DNA of 64,000 nucleotides from Plantago major (Eukaryota > Streptophyta > Magnoliopsida > Lamiales > Plantaginaceae), in assembly GCA_026545765.1 (NCBI GenBank), contig CM048844.1, positions 4,154,001 to 4,218,000 on the forward strand. The letters run 5' to 3'. Under the pieces are notes generated by a model. That model saw nothing but the letters and a program-made list of their open reading frames with translations, did not search any database and was not told the DNA's origin. Positions within the stretch are counted from its first letter, which is position 1; the number at the start of each line of letters is the position of its first letter. The translations under genes and the position numbers were made by a program. This document shows positions 11,601 through 23,913 of this stretch, in pieces.

Positions 11601-14600
11601 TTCCTACAAACAGTTAGACAAAGGTAAAAACCTGCAGTGTACTAAATAATTCTGGCACCATTTCATATTTATGGTAAATATATTTTCATGTGGCAACTGT
11701 AGCGAATGATGGATACCTGCTTGATAGGCCTCAAATTCAGCAGTATATCACTCAACTCCATTTCAACCTGAGTTGACTCAGCTTCAGAAGAATTGGTTTC
11801 TCCAATCCCTTGATCTAGAGAACTGGGTAGGCATGCACTGGCTGGATCAAGGTGCAATAGATTATCAATATCATGTCTCCCAATGAGCATATAGCTTTGC
11901 TTCTCAAGAACTGCCTGGTACATGAACCAAAAGGAAGTCAGAAAGTCCAAGTTCCACATGGCACTGAAGGCGAATTTTTTTTCCACAGAATATAAATAAC
12001 TAATTTGGTTTGTATTGTACAAAACAAATTTTAGTATAAATTATACTATGTAAAGAAGGAAATAAAAATTTATTAGACCTCCTAAACCAAATGTACCAAG
12101 ATAAATAACTCATCTCCCCTTTTACTTTTCAGCTGTGACACTTGTAATTAAACAAAACTAAAGGGATGTGTTATTTATGTCATAGGGCAATCTCAATGTA
12201 ACTTGTTGCTTTATGTTCAGCACTGACCTAAAGTACAGACTCTTGAGAAAAACTACAACTGGCGACCAGAACCAAGAGTTTATTAGGCAATCTACTTTTA
12301 AAAATGGTGGCTCAATTTCTAGAGGAATATTTATTTATGAAAAGAAAGATACTGAAACAGGCCAATCGTATTTCGTTGACCAAGACAAGCAACTAAATAC
12401 TATATGTACCACTATTTCTCATATGGTGAGTTTTCCTTATGTTTCCAGTGAAGGTAGGCACATAACCAAAACCATATTAATCTTTTTGTTAATTTTGCGC
12501 CCTGTTGTTTCTCTTCTTTGTTTGCATGATCTATGCTTGTAGTTCCACGTTTCTATACTGCTTGATCAATCTTAGAGTCTAAGCATACATGATACCCATA
12601 GCCGCATACCATCAAAGGAGATGTAGTATAAATATGGAAGATGTAGACCAACATGTTATTACATAAACTTTTGAAATTTATAAATGCGCTTGCCTCCATA
12701 TAAGATGTTCGACATCTTTCATATGTTCGTTCCAGAAAAGTTTGCACATAATTGATGAGATCACCAGCAAATTTCGGCATTGCTTGCGCCCATCCAAGCA
12801 CCTAGACAAACAAAGATAGTAAATATATACATATGGCTTCTTACGACATGACAAAAAGGAATCAGCAACTTGTATCGTGCTGTTGTGACATCAAAATACC
12901 TCTTTTGCTAGGAAATCTATTGCCAGCAATCCTTGCAAAACTGGCCTCCCCTTCTCAACAGATGGAGTATATGAAGTAGTAGGATGTGCTCGTGGGCGGA
13001 ATGCAGCGGGGCCTGTGTAGAGGAAAAAACCATACAATCAGGGTTCGAGGCATATCAATCAGTATCCTAAAGTACAAATAAATACATCACATCTTCAAGG
13101 TTTTTCAGACTTAGCACGTGCGCACACCAACACGCTAAGTCTGCCAAGTATTAGAAGAGCCAAGTTAAACATGTTCCTCCAGCATGAGATCGATAGTACA
13201 ATTGTACAGTAATAAGGACAAGTACAGGAATCCAAGATGGAATAAAAGTACTCCATCCGTCCTATTCATTTCTTTGTGTTTCCCTTTTTCATCTGTCCCG
13301 CTCATTACTTTATGTACTCTTTTCTGGCTACTTTTTCTTCCTATTTTATTATGGGTCCCACACTCAAACATATAAATACTACACTCCTAAAAATAACACA
13401 TTGAAACTGGCAGAAATAATTCTTAGATTATAGGACATACTTGAAATGGCTTGTTGTACGCCTTTCCGGTAATCTACAAACATTGTTGGTAAGAACCGAT
13501 CCTTCACAAAGTTCTCCACAAATGCAAGTAATCCATCATTGCTGCAAAAAATTTAAAGGTATCAGAAAGAGGATTACCATGAAGCTGCATTTATGTCGTC
13601 TAGAAGAATGGTATCGACATATTTCCGAGTCTAAATCACAGAAGGGAACAATCACATGGCAAATATACTAAAGACAAACAGTCATGAAGAATGCAAAGAT
13701 GAGAATATGTTAGAGAAACAGAAACGAGTAGCGGAGTAGACCTAACTCAACAGATCAATTGCAAAGAAGATGATACATGGGGCAGTAAAAAACAAAGCAG
13801 TTTTATGCATTTAAAGCATTTCAGTTGGATATGTCTATGCAATAGATTTTTTCATTTTGACCACTATTCTACAAAGAGAGGTAAGGATTATGATTTGTGG
13901 AAACACATACTCAATTCTTCAAGACATTAAAAATAAATAAATAAAAATCAGAAACACATTCTACTCTATGCCAGCCTTTTACTTCTTGGAAATATAGGGC
14001 ACCTTGACAATGTTTGATACTTGCTCAGTTCACAGACAGCCACACATAATGAGCTTGTTTGCATTGAGATAGTTCGTAAATATCTTGTTGCACCAACCCA
14101 TAAGAATAGTTCAAGTCTTGTTGATTATCAATGAAAAAAACATTACAGTTTCAGAATGCTCACTCCGTGAGCTTTGTGTAATCGAATTAGCTTGTTTAGC
14201 AAATGGAACTAATTAAGAAAAGGACCTAGGGAATAAAAGAACCAGAAAATGTGTCCAATAGATTTCTTGAGGCAATGGAATGGATGGTTGTAGAAAGGCA
14301 CATGTCATGACTGAAACAGGGACATGTGCAACTCGCTTAGAGGAAAACGCTACTAAGTACCTAAGGGCCCACTTCCATATTCAATCTTACATGTAGAATG
14401 CTGTGAAAATATGTACAAATGAAGGTTACATGTAGCTTGGGGGGAGATTTTTCAACAAGCCACTCACAGGACATTAAAAGACTAACTAGTTAGTTGCCAG
14501 CATTGTCTTGCACTTGTACAGAAATAAGATAGTCCAATATATACACTTCAAGTAGGGTTGTGTGCCTCACTGAAAATTTGATCTATCGACCGCAAAGTCA

Positions 14601-17600
14601 CAAACAATCTGCTTATCAGCAAACAACAGAAAACTGAGGACTGAGGAGGACCACCTTGGTTTTTTACCCCCTTGATTTGCAAACTATATTTACCTTATAA
14701 GATACTCTCCACCAGTCTACAGATACCCAAGCAGTTACTGTATGTGACAAAAAGCAGATACAGCGTGACTTTCAATGGATCAAATTTATACTATTGTTTC
14801 AAGGGATTGGTACGTTTGGATTTGTTTTACATTTGACCAAATATGAAAATCGAATCTAACACACATAAACCTTATAGGAGTCAGTCAACCACGCGTATTA
14901 TAAAATCACATAAGCATATTATAAAACCGTGTACCTTGTTAGCATGATAAAACATGTCTGAAAGACTAACCAAAACACTTTGCAATATATATGTTGATAG
15001 GGCAACTAATGAACTCACCCGAGCTGGGAGAATTTTTGGGGGAGCATCGATGCAACTTTATCTGTAAACTGCAGACAAAGATACAGAGAATTTATTTAAT
15101 GGCAACTTTATCTGTAAACTGAACATGCAACTTTCTTCACTTATAAGTGCCCATACCTGCACTACTGGCCTGTACACAGATGCTGCTAAATAAATCCCTT
15201 GCTCAGGTAACACAGCTCCAGTTCCATATCCTTCTTGGAGTACATTCGGACCTCTTCTATTCCAACCTTGGCGAATAAGATCAACACCTGAGTAAAATTT
15301 AATCATAAAGGCACAGATGTTTTAGGGAGAAAAAGTTGGTGATCTAGCAATTATAGAGGATGCGGAAATTCAAAGAAATGAGACACCAAAACAAGCACCC
15401 CCAGCCATTGATGAGTTTATGCTCGTAATGAAATGCAGTTGCTATCAATCGACTTATTTACTTCTAAAATTTTCTTATGAGCAATTCTTATCTCTCAAGT
15501 GAAATACATAAAGACACTTGAGAAATGTATGTAGGAGTGAGGACCTAGAATAGGGACCTACACCCAGCCAATATCATGCCGAGTCCCTAATTATATCCAC
15601 AACATCTGGAACAAAGTTTATATGTATAATTGGTTAATGATTTGATTTCAGATACTGTAGATGATCATTGCATATTATGTGGGAAAGGTGACATATGAGT
15701 TGGAGAAAGATTGTGTGGGAATTAACCGGTGATACAAGATGGCTTCCGTGTTAGAAGACTAGGGAAGAAAGTAAGTGGGCACATAGCTTATATAAAACTA
15801 TTATCTTATGTGACTTTTGGAGTGTTCTTCAACCAAGTAACATGTTAAATAAGAGAGTACTTTGATTGAGTAGTTTCCGGATCAGATTCTCTAAGCACAT
15901 ATCATCAGCTGCTGCATCATCATTTTAGTATTTAAAAGAACACTTTTTGGAAGGTAGCATTTGACATAATATGGTATGCTTTTATAGTAGATAAGTTCTC
16001 GTAGTTATATAATTGATTTAGAAGCCCAAAGTTTCTAAGTAACATAAAACCAATGAAAAAGTGATGCCACTCAGTATGAGAACAATATTGGCAGATGATA
16101 TGATTTTGCTAGCCTAGAAAAGGATCAACACAATGAACAGTTTGAATAATTTTCATCCGTATATTATTCTTACCTTGATTCGGAATGGAAATTGTAGCAT
16201 CTGTAAACCGAAATGCAAATGTAAGACCATCTTCTGATGTATCCCTGCAAGCAACGAGGATAAAAAAAGAAAACGTCATATCGTATTAATATGAATGCCC
16301 AATACAGGGAATTAGATATGGAGCAGGGAATCAACCCAATAAGTTCTGACTGAAGATATAGTTCATGTCAATGATGTTATTGCCGGGATGGTTAATATGC
16401 CAAAAACAGGGCATTTCACAACCAAAGCCACATATATAAATCAGATAAAAAAATATACAAACAATAGAAATTTATTAAATTGATCTTCATGTGCCATGTT
16501 TTCCTACCATCACCTTCCAAACCATTTGATATCTATTTATACATTTGTTTATATATATGCATGGACATATATATACATGTAAGCATATGCATGCATTCAG
16601 TGTATTCTACACAATGTAACATTATGCTATAGAGATAAGGATAACACTGAACCAAACCCCAGAAGGCAGAACAGCCCCAACTTCATATGCCCACCACCTA
16701 TTCCCATATAAGCAGCGAGAGTTTTGTGGTGCAGAACCACAAAAGTCGAAGCAAAAAAATTGATCATGGACGACTATAAAGAATATAGCAACCCCCATGC
16801 CTACAAGCTTGTGGCTTTGCAGTTGGATAGGCATATACTGTTTGCAACTTTACCCTTGCAAAATGCAAGAGATTGTTCCAGGTATAGTAATCATGACAAG
16901 CACAAAGTGCGCACTCAAAGAGGAATGAAAGCTCTTTATGTATGCTGGATGATATGAAATGGAAGGATGATGCTATATTACTTGCTCTTGTCTTTAGAGG
17001 AAACCTTGCCCGCAATTCTTGTTGTTTGTGCAGTAGCATCAGTAGAAGCTGCTTCAGGAGTTGCTCGCAGGATCTCGCATATAAGTTGTTGGCACTCACT
17101 CTGACATCAACCATAAGGAAATTCAACAGTACGCCACTGAGTCTCAATCTTTAACATAGCAGGTTATTGAAACACAAGAGGTACAATAGTACAAGCAAAA
17201 GAGAAAAAACCTGTAAAACAGTCAAAGAAAAGTTAATAGTATAGCCTCCAGTGTCATGAGAAGCACTAGGGTCGTGATTCCAATTGATATCAGCAGCAGA
17301 TATTGCTTTAGGCGTGTTCAAGGCCACTTGTTGCGATGATTTTGATTCAAGAAGCTCTCCCACTACAACATGGTTCTCTGAAAGAAATAGTACAGTAGAT
17401 GGTTACTAGCAGCAATATAATGTAGTTGTCAAAAGTTAAAAAGATCACAAGTACAGTGTCCAGAACCTAGTTGCAACCTTACCAAATATCCTAACAACAG
17501 AGTCTAATATAGAATCAAGGAGTTCCTTTGCTGCAAGTTGAGCTGTCCCAGCAGGAGACATTACATGAGACACTGGGCTTGCTGCTAATAAAGCTCCGGT

Positions 17601-20600
17601 GACTGATATCCCATTCTGACGTTTTTGTTTTGTTTGTTGGTGACTATCCAGTCGCCCTTTGAGATAATGTAGACCTGTCGATGTAGGCAAGGAAACATGG
17701 CCGAGACTGGGCCTTGAAGCATTTATACGTCCTGACTGAGCTTTGATCTTTGTAGTAATGATCTCATGTATTGTAGGCCGTAATCTTTGACTGTGAAGAC
17801 AAGAAACTATGAGATATTAAAATTGCATCCATATAACAAAGCAGAGCATGATAGGGTAACATAGTAATAGTGTAAAACTACATATGATGATTTATCATCT
17901 CCAGATGCAAACAATTTAGTATAGGAAGGATTCTGATCATTGATTAAGCATAGCCATGCGAAACTAGCATGATTTCCTCCACTTGTCATTAAACTTCCTT
18001 CAGAAAGCATCAGAACATAGCTTTCACTACTAGGAAGTGTCGTTAGAAATCGAGAAATTGTTTGCCACAACAGTTGCACGATGTCAACATATCTTTGCAG
18101 GGTCCAACGGTCTTCTAAGACATCTTCGACTAAGTTTGTTACTGTCAACTATCAGCTTCCAGTTTGCAGTTCTATTGGCACAAAAAGAATAAAATAGTCC
18201 CTGATTATGGAAGTTATGTATTCATGGGCACTTGCAGTTAATTTCAGCATCTCTATAAGAAAACAATGTCACTGTGGATGGACAAGAAACTGTATAATTA
18301 GGGTGGTACATGGAACTTAAGTATCAGAAATATGACATAAATTGTAGTTCAGGTCCCTGCCAACTTACATTATGAATCAAAGTATGTTCAAGTTGGCAGT
18401 TGTAAATCAAAAGGACATGAAAAAAATAGATACTTGTGCAACTACATATTTATGTCCTTGGCAACTTCATGAATCTAAGTTTGCTTAAGTTGCAAGTCTA
18501 GAGGACATTCATGTATGACATATGTTCTTCAAAATAAAGAAATTGCAACCTACCATATCATTGCACCAGCAGCAGCAACTTTTCCAAGCATGCAAAGGCA
18601 CTCAACCAGTGTCTGCAAATATTTTACATGCAGTGGAGCATCACCCTTTCTCATGGCTTCCTGAAAAAGAAAATGTAGAATGTGCAGTTCAGCCACTTTG
18701 ACTAATCAAAGCCATTTAAGTTCAATGTGAATGTATAGTTTGTACAGCACGTACAGCAAATTCATCAGGGGTGGCCTCTGACAGCCACATGGGAGTTTGG
18801 TGAGAAATACTTTTTGCACCCCTGGTACCACCCATGCTGCCCCTAGCTGAAGGAGTATTTCCATCAGAAATAGCATCATCATGAGCATCCATACCATCGT
18901 CATTTTGTTCATCAAATGATGAGCTGGACACATTTAGAAAGAGAGTAGTTGCTTAGACTAAATAATAGGTTCTCAATGACCTGAGATTCATCTCATCAGT
19001 GCAAATATTTCAACAATAAGTTTTAAGGCAGAAAAGAAATCGTATTCATTTGTGTCCAGCGAACAATGCTTCGTGCCAAACTGAGAGAGACACGTAGAGT
19101 ATCATTTTCAGGCAGGTGTGAGTGATTGCCTGTGTCATTGGAAGTTATTAAGAGTCATTTGTGATTTTGTGATTGCACTTATCTGTTGTGCTGGAATTCC
19201 TTATGATAATGGAAAATTTCTTAGTTCCAACTTCCGATGAAGAAAAAGGAAAAAAAAGTACCAAACAATAACACCCGAGTTGACATGGTTGGTGAATAGC
19301 AACTGGAGATAAGGAAAACAGGCCAACACCATTTGTGAAGTGCATTGAAAGAATAGATTCAGACTCACCCTCCATCGACAGAATTCGGTCTATGAAATTC
19401 ATCTCCAGTACCATGTATCGCGACACCATTTTCTCCTTTCAACAGCCTGGTCCTTCGTGAGAGCGAGTGGGAGTAATTCATTGAAATAGCTGTGCTAGTT
19501 GGAATATCGTCATCACTTTCAGCAGTTGAGACCACATAGCTGCCAAAGACAGGAGACAACCATTATAAGCAATGAACTATAGTAATGCCTCAGGAGGAGG
19601 GGGGTGATGCTGGAAGTAGGAAGAGAGATATAGGATCAAATAATTAGAATAGAAATAAATAAAAAAAAGGGCAAAAGAGTAAGAAATAAGAATTTTGAAC
19701 CTAAAATCAACAGAATGGAGTATACCGACGGACATGAAATCTTATTTTTCTTTTCAACAATACTGACTTATACACTTAAGAATCCTATATAAACGGCTAC
19801 AGTAGATAGTTCGTTAGACAAACTTCTTCAACATGAAAGACTCAACAAGTTATTTTAGGTTGCCAATGCGAACCATTTTTAAGGTAAAAAGGGAAGGTTA
19901 AATGAAAATTTGCAACTGCAGAGGCTATCCAGGACTGAAACAGAATAGAGACCTGTATTCACCCTTATTGTAGAGATGCGCATGCAAATCCTCCAAGACT
20001 TTATAGAAAAGAACTCCCCGTAACTTTGTCAGCTCGGACCGGACATCTTGAAGGGCACCAACCTGAAGCAAATAGATAATCAGATATTGCCTGATTACTG
20101 TGATGCACCTTTCTTCCAACTTCAAAGGCAAATAAATATAAAATTGCAAATACAAACACCAAACACGGAAAGACATCTTTTTGTTTGCACAAAGATGGTA
20201 GAATCTCATTTTTTGAGAGGCTATTTATATGGCATACTGCACAGGTAAATGAGGATATATAGACATGGAGAAGGGTGTTCTTTCAACCTTGTTGATGTGT
20301 CCTTGACCAAAAAGGCGAAAACATTAATTAAAGAATAGGTGAAGAAAGCACAACAAAAACAAAAACAGGTATTTCACAAGATTTTTCGTGTATTAGCACT
20401 GTAGCGCACATGCTCCGGTCCAACTCCACGTAGGTTCGACCGACCAAAAATACTTTAGCACTAGAGACTGAATTTAATGGTTTTTTAAATGTGATCAATC
20501 AGATAGTGTACTAATACAGAAAAGGGGAAACAACTGACGGTTTGGAGGCCCTCTCTCTCAAGCATCAAAGTTGCATGAACATGCAGTTGTACTGCTGCAT

Positions 20601-22620
20601 AAAACTGCTTTTCGGCCATGAGCTTTTCAATACGAGCGGGTACCTACAACATGTAATAAAGAAAATCAATAACTGTAAGAGTATAAGCATGTAAGAGATC
20701 TTGAAAAAATTATCAATACAAGCTTCACAGAAAAGCACAAGCTTAAAGAGATACTTTGATATGTGCTGCTGTACATTCTGTATACCTATATATTTATTTC
20801 TACAGTTAGTTTCAGTTACAGAAAAGGCCACAAAAGAACACAAATTCTGTTTGCTTATGCCAAAGGAAAGAAAATTTTAAAAAATAAAAAAAGGAGTCTC
20901 ATGTAAAGTAAGAACCAGTTTTATAACAGCACAGCTATCATTTAAGAACAAGTACCATATGACATTCCAGAACACAAACACAACAGGCAATTAAACAAAC
21001 AGATAAAGTGAAGCATATTGTCATAGCATAGTTTTTCAGAATTTAGCCCAGTCCTCAAGCCAGCAATTATTAAGGCTGCCTGCGCAAATAACCTATGGAA
21101 AGCATATTCACCGAAAGGGGGGCTGGAACTGGCTCCTGAAGACCCGAAACATTGCCACGGGGAAAAAATAACGAAAAGAGGTCAGCCGCTAAAATTCCTA
21201 GGTGCATAACTTTGGGATATAACTGTTGAACACTTATACGGAAAATACAATATAGCCAATAGAATTTAGGTGCAATAATCTAAATATAAACACCTTCCTT
21301 AAAATTTTTGAGTATATGGCAATTTGCAATCGACCTCATAAGCTTTGACAAACCACTTAATCCTACAACAATTTTATGCACTCAATACAAGACATGAATA
21401 TAATCTAGAAGAAATAGAGTTTGTCAATTCATTCATTTTCCTGTCCTAGTGGAGCATAAGTGGAAGAATTTGAAGAACAGACATACAAATAATTGTATTA
21501 ACAGAAATATTGTATTAAGACAGGCTGACCTTGGCTATGCCTTCAATTTGGTCTAACAGAGAGATTATATGTCGCAGAGTTACAGACCGATACCATAGCT
21601 GGTGCAACTGCTTATTGTGAGCACCAAGAAGATTCTTTGCCTCAGCTAAATCCATTTTTAAGACTCCAATGCTTTGTGTAGATTCACTAAATAAGCGCAA
21701 TATCTGAAGGATAAGAAAATTGTATCAACAAGTTTTAGCACCCATAGGAGTAGATTTTGACCTCTTTAGCAAATTCAGTTAAAAAGAAAACATAAAGAAA
21801 CCATCAAAAACTTTGATAGTATTGATTAATCGACATGCAAGTTTAAGTTGAGAAGAATAAGAAGATAAAAAGGAGTAACATCATCTCCAGTAAGCTACAA
21901 AGCAACATGGATATGTCGACCTCATATACAAGCATATTTCTTGAATATGCGGGCATATAGAAATCCAAGTGAAAGAAAAAGAACAACTAAGTTTAACAAA
22001 CCTGGGAATAGTTTTGAATGGCCTTGTTAAAGCCACTATGATATGCATGTACAACTTCATCGACAACTTCTTCAATGATGTCGCTTTGCTCCTTTAAGAC
22101 TTGCACTTCTGCTTCACGATCTTTAGATGTTAGCATATGCACGACATGAGGCAATGAATCAAAACGCGCCGCAGCCCAACTTTCATCTATTTTGGAAAGT
22201 TCTTCCCTCAAATACTGCAATTACAATGAAACATTTCATCAAGATACTACATCTCCAGAGTTCAAACTTGTTCTGCAGTTGACAGATAAGTGCAAGTAAC
22301 ACCATGATTTACTAAATTGAGATTCAGAATCGGATAGTTCTTATAGACCCAGTGATTTTAGGTTTTTTACACGGGCGAGAAGCAAATCCGCGAATTCGTT
22401 ACCATATAGACATGGAGATTCATTCATCAGCAAAAAATGAACTTCCCCACCCATTCTGCCAATAGACTTCATTTGTACACTTAACAACAAAGCAATTGAT
22501 AAATAAACCCCAGTTCCTTCCACTTGATTCCGATAAGAACAAATGACGATGAGCAAGTAAAAAAAAAAGGTCACTCACCGATTTATCTCGCGAAATTGGA
22601 AGACCGTCGAAAATCGACAT
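8612..22620 (-). CDS. SEC8: Exocyst complex component SEC8 (EXOC4 homologue)
   Basis: SEC8 is a subunit of the octameric exocyst that tethers secretory vesicles at the plasma membrane, needed in plants for polar growth and cell-plate formation. I joined 26 exons, all in frame, to 1075 aa (Arabidopsis SEC8 is about 1050). Exon starts are 22620, 22214, 21703, 20643, 20062, 19539, 18923, 18660, 17790, 17377, 17100, 16244, 15287, 15068, 13541, 13012, 12801, 11914, 11603, 11208, 10910, 10323, 10117, 9049, 8828 and 8699. Family landmarks are YLREELSKIDESWAAARFDS, NKQLHQLWYRSVTLRHIISL, VGALQDVRSELTKLRG, LGWAQAMPKFAGDL, DLASFAEDYRKLAIDCLKVL and the C-terminal VQIPGRDIPADALDRLAEIL. The Ser/Asp-rich loop after residue 180 is the least conserved part. 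Two introns have GC donors: after exon 17 (GAG|GCAAGC) and exon 19 (AAG|GCAAGT). Exon 14 (50 bp) has a duplicated acceptor. The start MSIFDGLP matches the family N-terminus. Confidence 0.97.
12222..12425 (+). other. Exon-like open segment inside a SEC8 intron, opposite strand
   Basis: In SEC8 intron 17 a plus-strand block is bounded by a pyrimidine-poor acceptor (ttatgttcag) and a strong donor (CATATG|GTGAGT). It is open throughout and encodes a compositionally normal peptide (for example SRGIFIYEKKDTETGQSYFV). I do not recognise the family. It could be a host exon captured by a transposon, or chance. No flanking terminal repeats were found. Confidence 0.3.
13251..13345. mobile_element. Stowaway-like MITE fragment in a SEC8 intron
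   Basis: The block begins TA|CTCCATCCGTCC, the hallmark terminal sequence of plant Stowaway (Tc1/mariner) MITEs, but no matching inverted end is seen within 300 bp, so it is a one-ended fragment. It lies in the intron between exons 15 and 16 of SEC8. Confidence 0.55.
15051..15121 (-). repeat. Duplicated 3' splice site at SEC8 exon 14
   Basis: Twenty bases spanning the acceptor and first codons of exon 14 occur at 15052-15071 (real site, GCAG|TTTACAG) and again at 15102-15121 (TTCAG|TTTACAG), 50 bp upstream in the gene. Use of the upstream copy would read into a TAA within nine codons. Confidence 0.85.
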
Positions 22621-22900
22621 CTTAATCGAGTCAGCTGATTAATCCCTATCCTACAGAAAACAATAATCAACACAAGGTGATGGAATTGAAAGCCAAATTG
22701 CAGAAAGGAAGCTAATAATTTCAGCTGATACATCAATGTATAGGATATAGATGCATAGATAAGAAGGAAAGGAGATGGATTACTGGATCTGTGTCGTTAA
22801 TGATGCTGATAATCTTCTTCTCTGGGATGGATAATTGGATTGTGAAAAGTGTAAAAAAATGGTGTCAATTCAAATCTGTGTTTGGCGATTTCATTTCTGA
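22621..22900 (-). other. SEC8 5'UTR, probably with a short intron
   Basis: Upstream of the ATG the minus strand has an acceptor-like ttttctgtag|GATAGG at about 22650 and further leader sequence to about 22900. Exact leader exons cannot be fixed from sequence alone. Confidence 0.4.
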
Positions 22901-23913
22901 CTGGAATAGTCTAGTCCCTTGGCAATGATGTTTCTTGAGGTAGAAGAAGATCGTACAGGTCAATTTGGCCGGAAGCTGCCTGCAACAAAATGTTGTACGT
23001 CGTGCAATGTGAGTGGTCTGATCTTCGACTTTTCTCTACTTTATTTTTTGTTCCTTAACCTACAATTTAATTTCGTATAACTGCGTCATGTATATGAATC
23101 GAAATATTAGTACATTTTGCAGCAAGTCTTGTTTAGCATAAGTTTATCAGCTCGATAAGCTTGTTTTCGTAATAATTATACGTGGACACTAGCTGATAAG
23201 TTAGTTGACCTGATAAGCTTGTTCAGACGCCTCCATAAAAATCTTATCAGCTACTCGATAAGCTTGTTTGGACGACATCATAATTAATCATTAATGAGTA
23301 GTCTCGGTAAGTTCGGTCGATTTTTCATATTATGTCAAATGAGTTATAAGAAGATAACTACAGTGAATTAAGACTGTACTAACTATATTTGAATGTATTA
23401 ATTAACCAACTAAAATTAGTCCGAATAAAGGTTTATCAAAAGTTATTCCCAACATTTTGATCAAGACCAAAATTGTGAGGTTTTCACTAAAACATTAATT
23501 AAGATAAAGGTGAATAAGTTAAATTGTATTTCAGTTCCTTTTTGTATTTTGTAAACCTCTCTAGCTATGAAACTTGAGCCATATCTCTATTTCTTTGAGC
23601 GTGTCGGTCTTAGATCCTCTTATTCACCAATAATTTAAGATGAAACTATAATTATAAATGAAATTTGAAGTGTGAGAAGTTTAATCCTTTGTAAATTATA
23701 ACAGATTGGTCAATTATGCATTTATGTATTTTTTTTTAATTCCAAACTTACAAACATGCCGACATGTGATAAAATAATGCCGCAATTTAAACATTTTTAA
23801 ACTATTTTAAGCTTGGGGTTTCGTTACACCTTCATTTTAATTACTTTGTTTTCTGTTTTATACCTGCTTGAAAAAAAACTTGTGACACAAAGTGGTGTAC
23901 TAGAATTCATGGT
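22901..23913. other. Intergenic, AT-rich, with a decayed repeat (about 23130-23290)
   Basis: No gene is supported. A stretch at about 23130-23290 repeats the words ttatcagct and gataagcttg three times in both orientations. A similar composition recurs at about 37255-37385, suggesting two decayed copies of one MITE-like family. The SEC8 promoter is expected in the left part. Confidence 0.4.
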
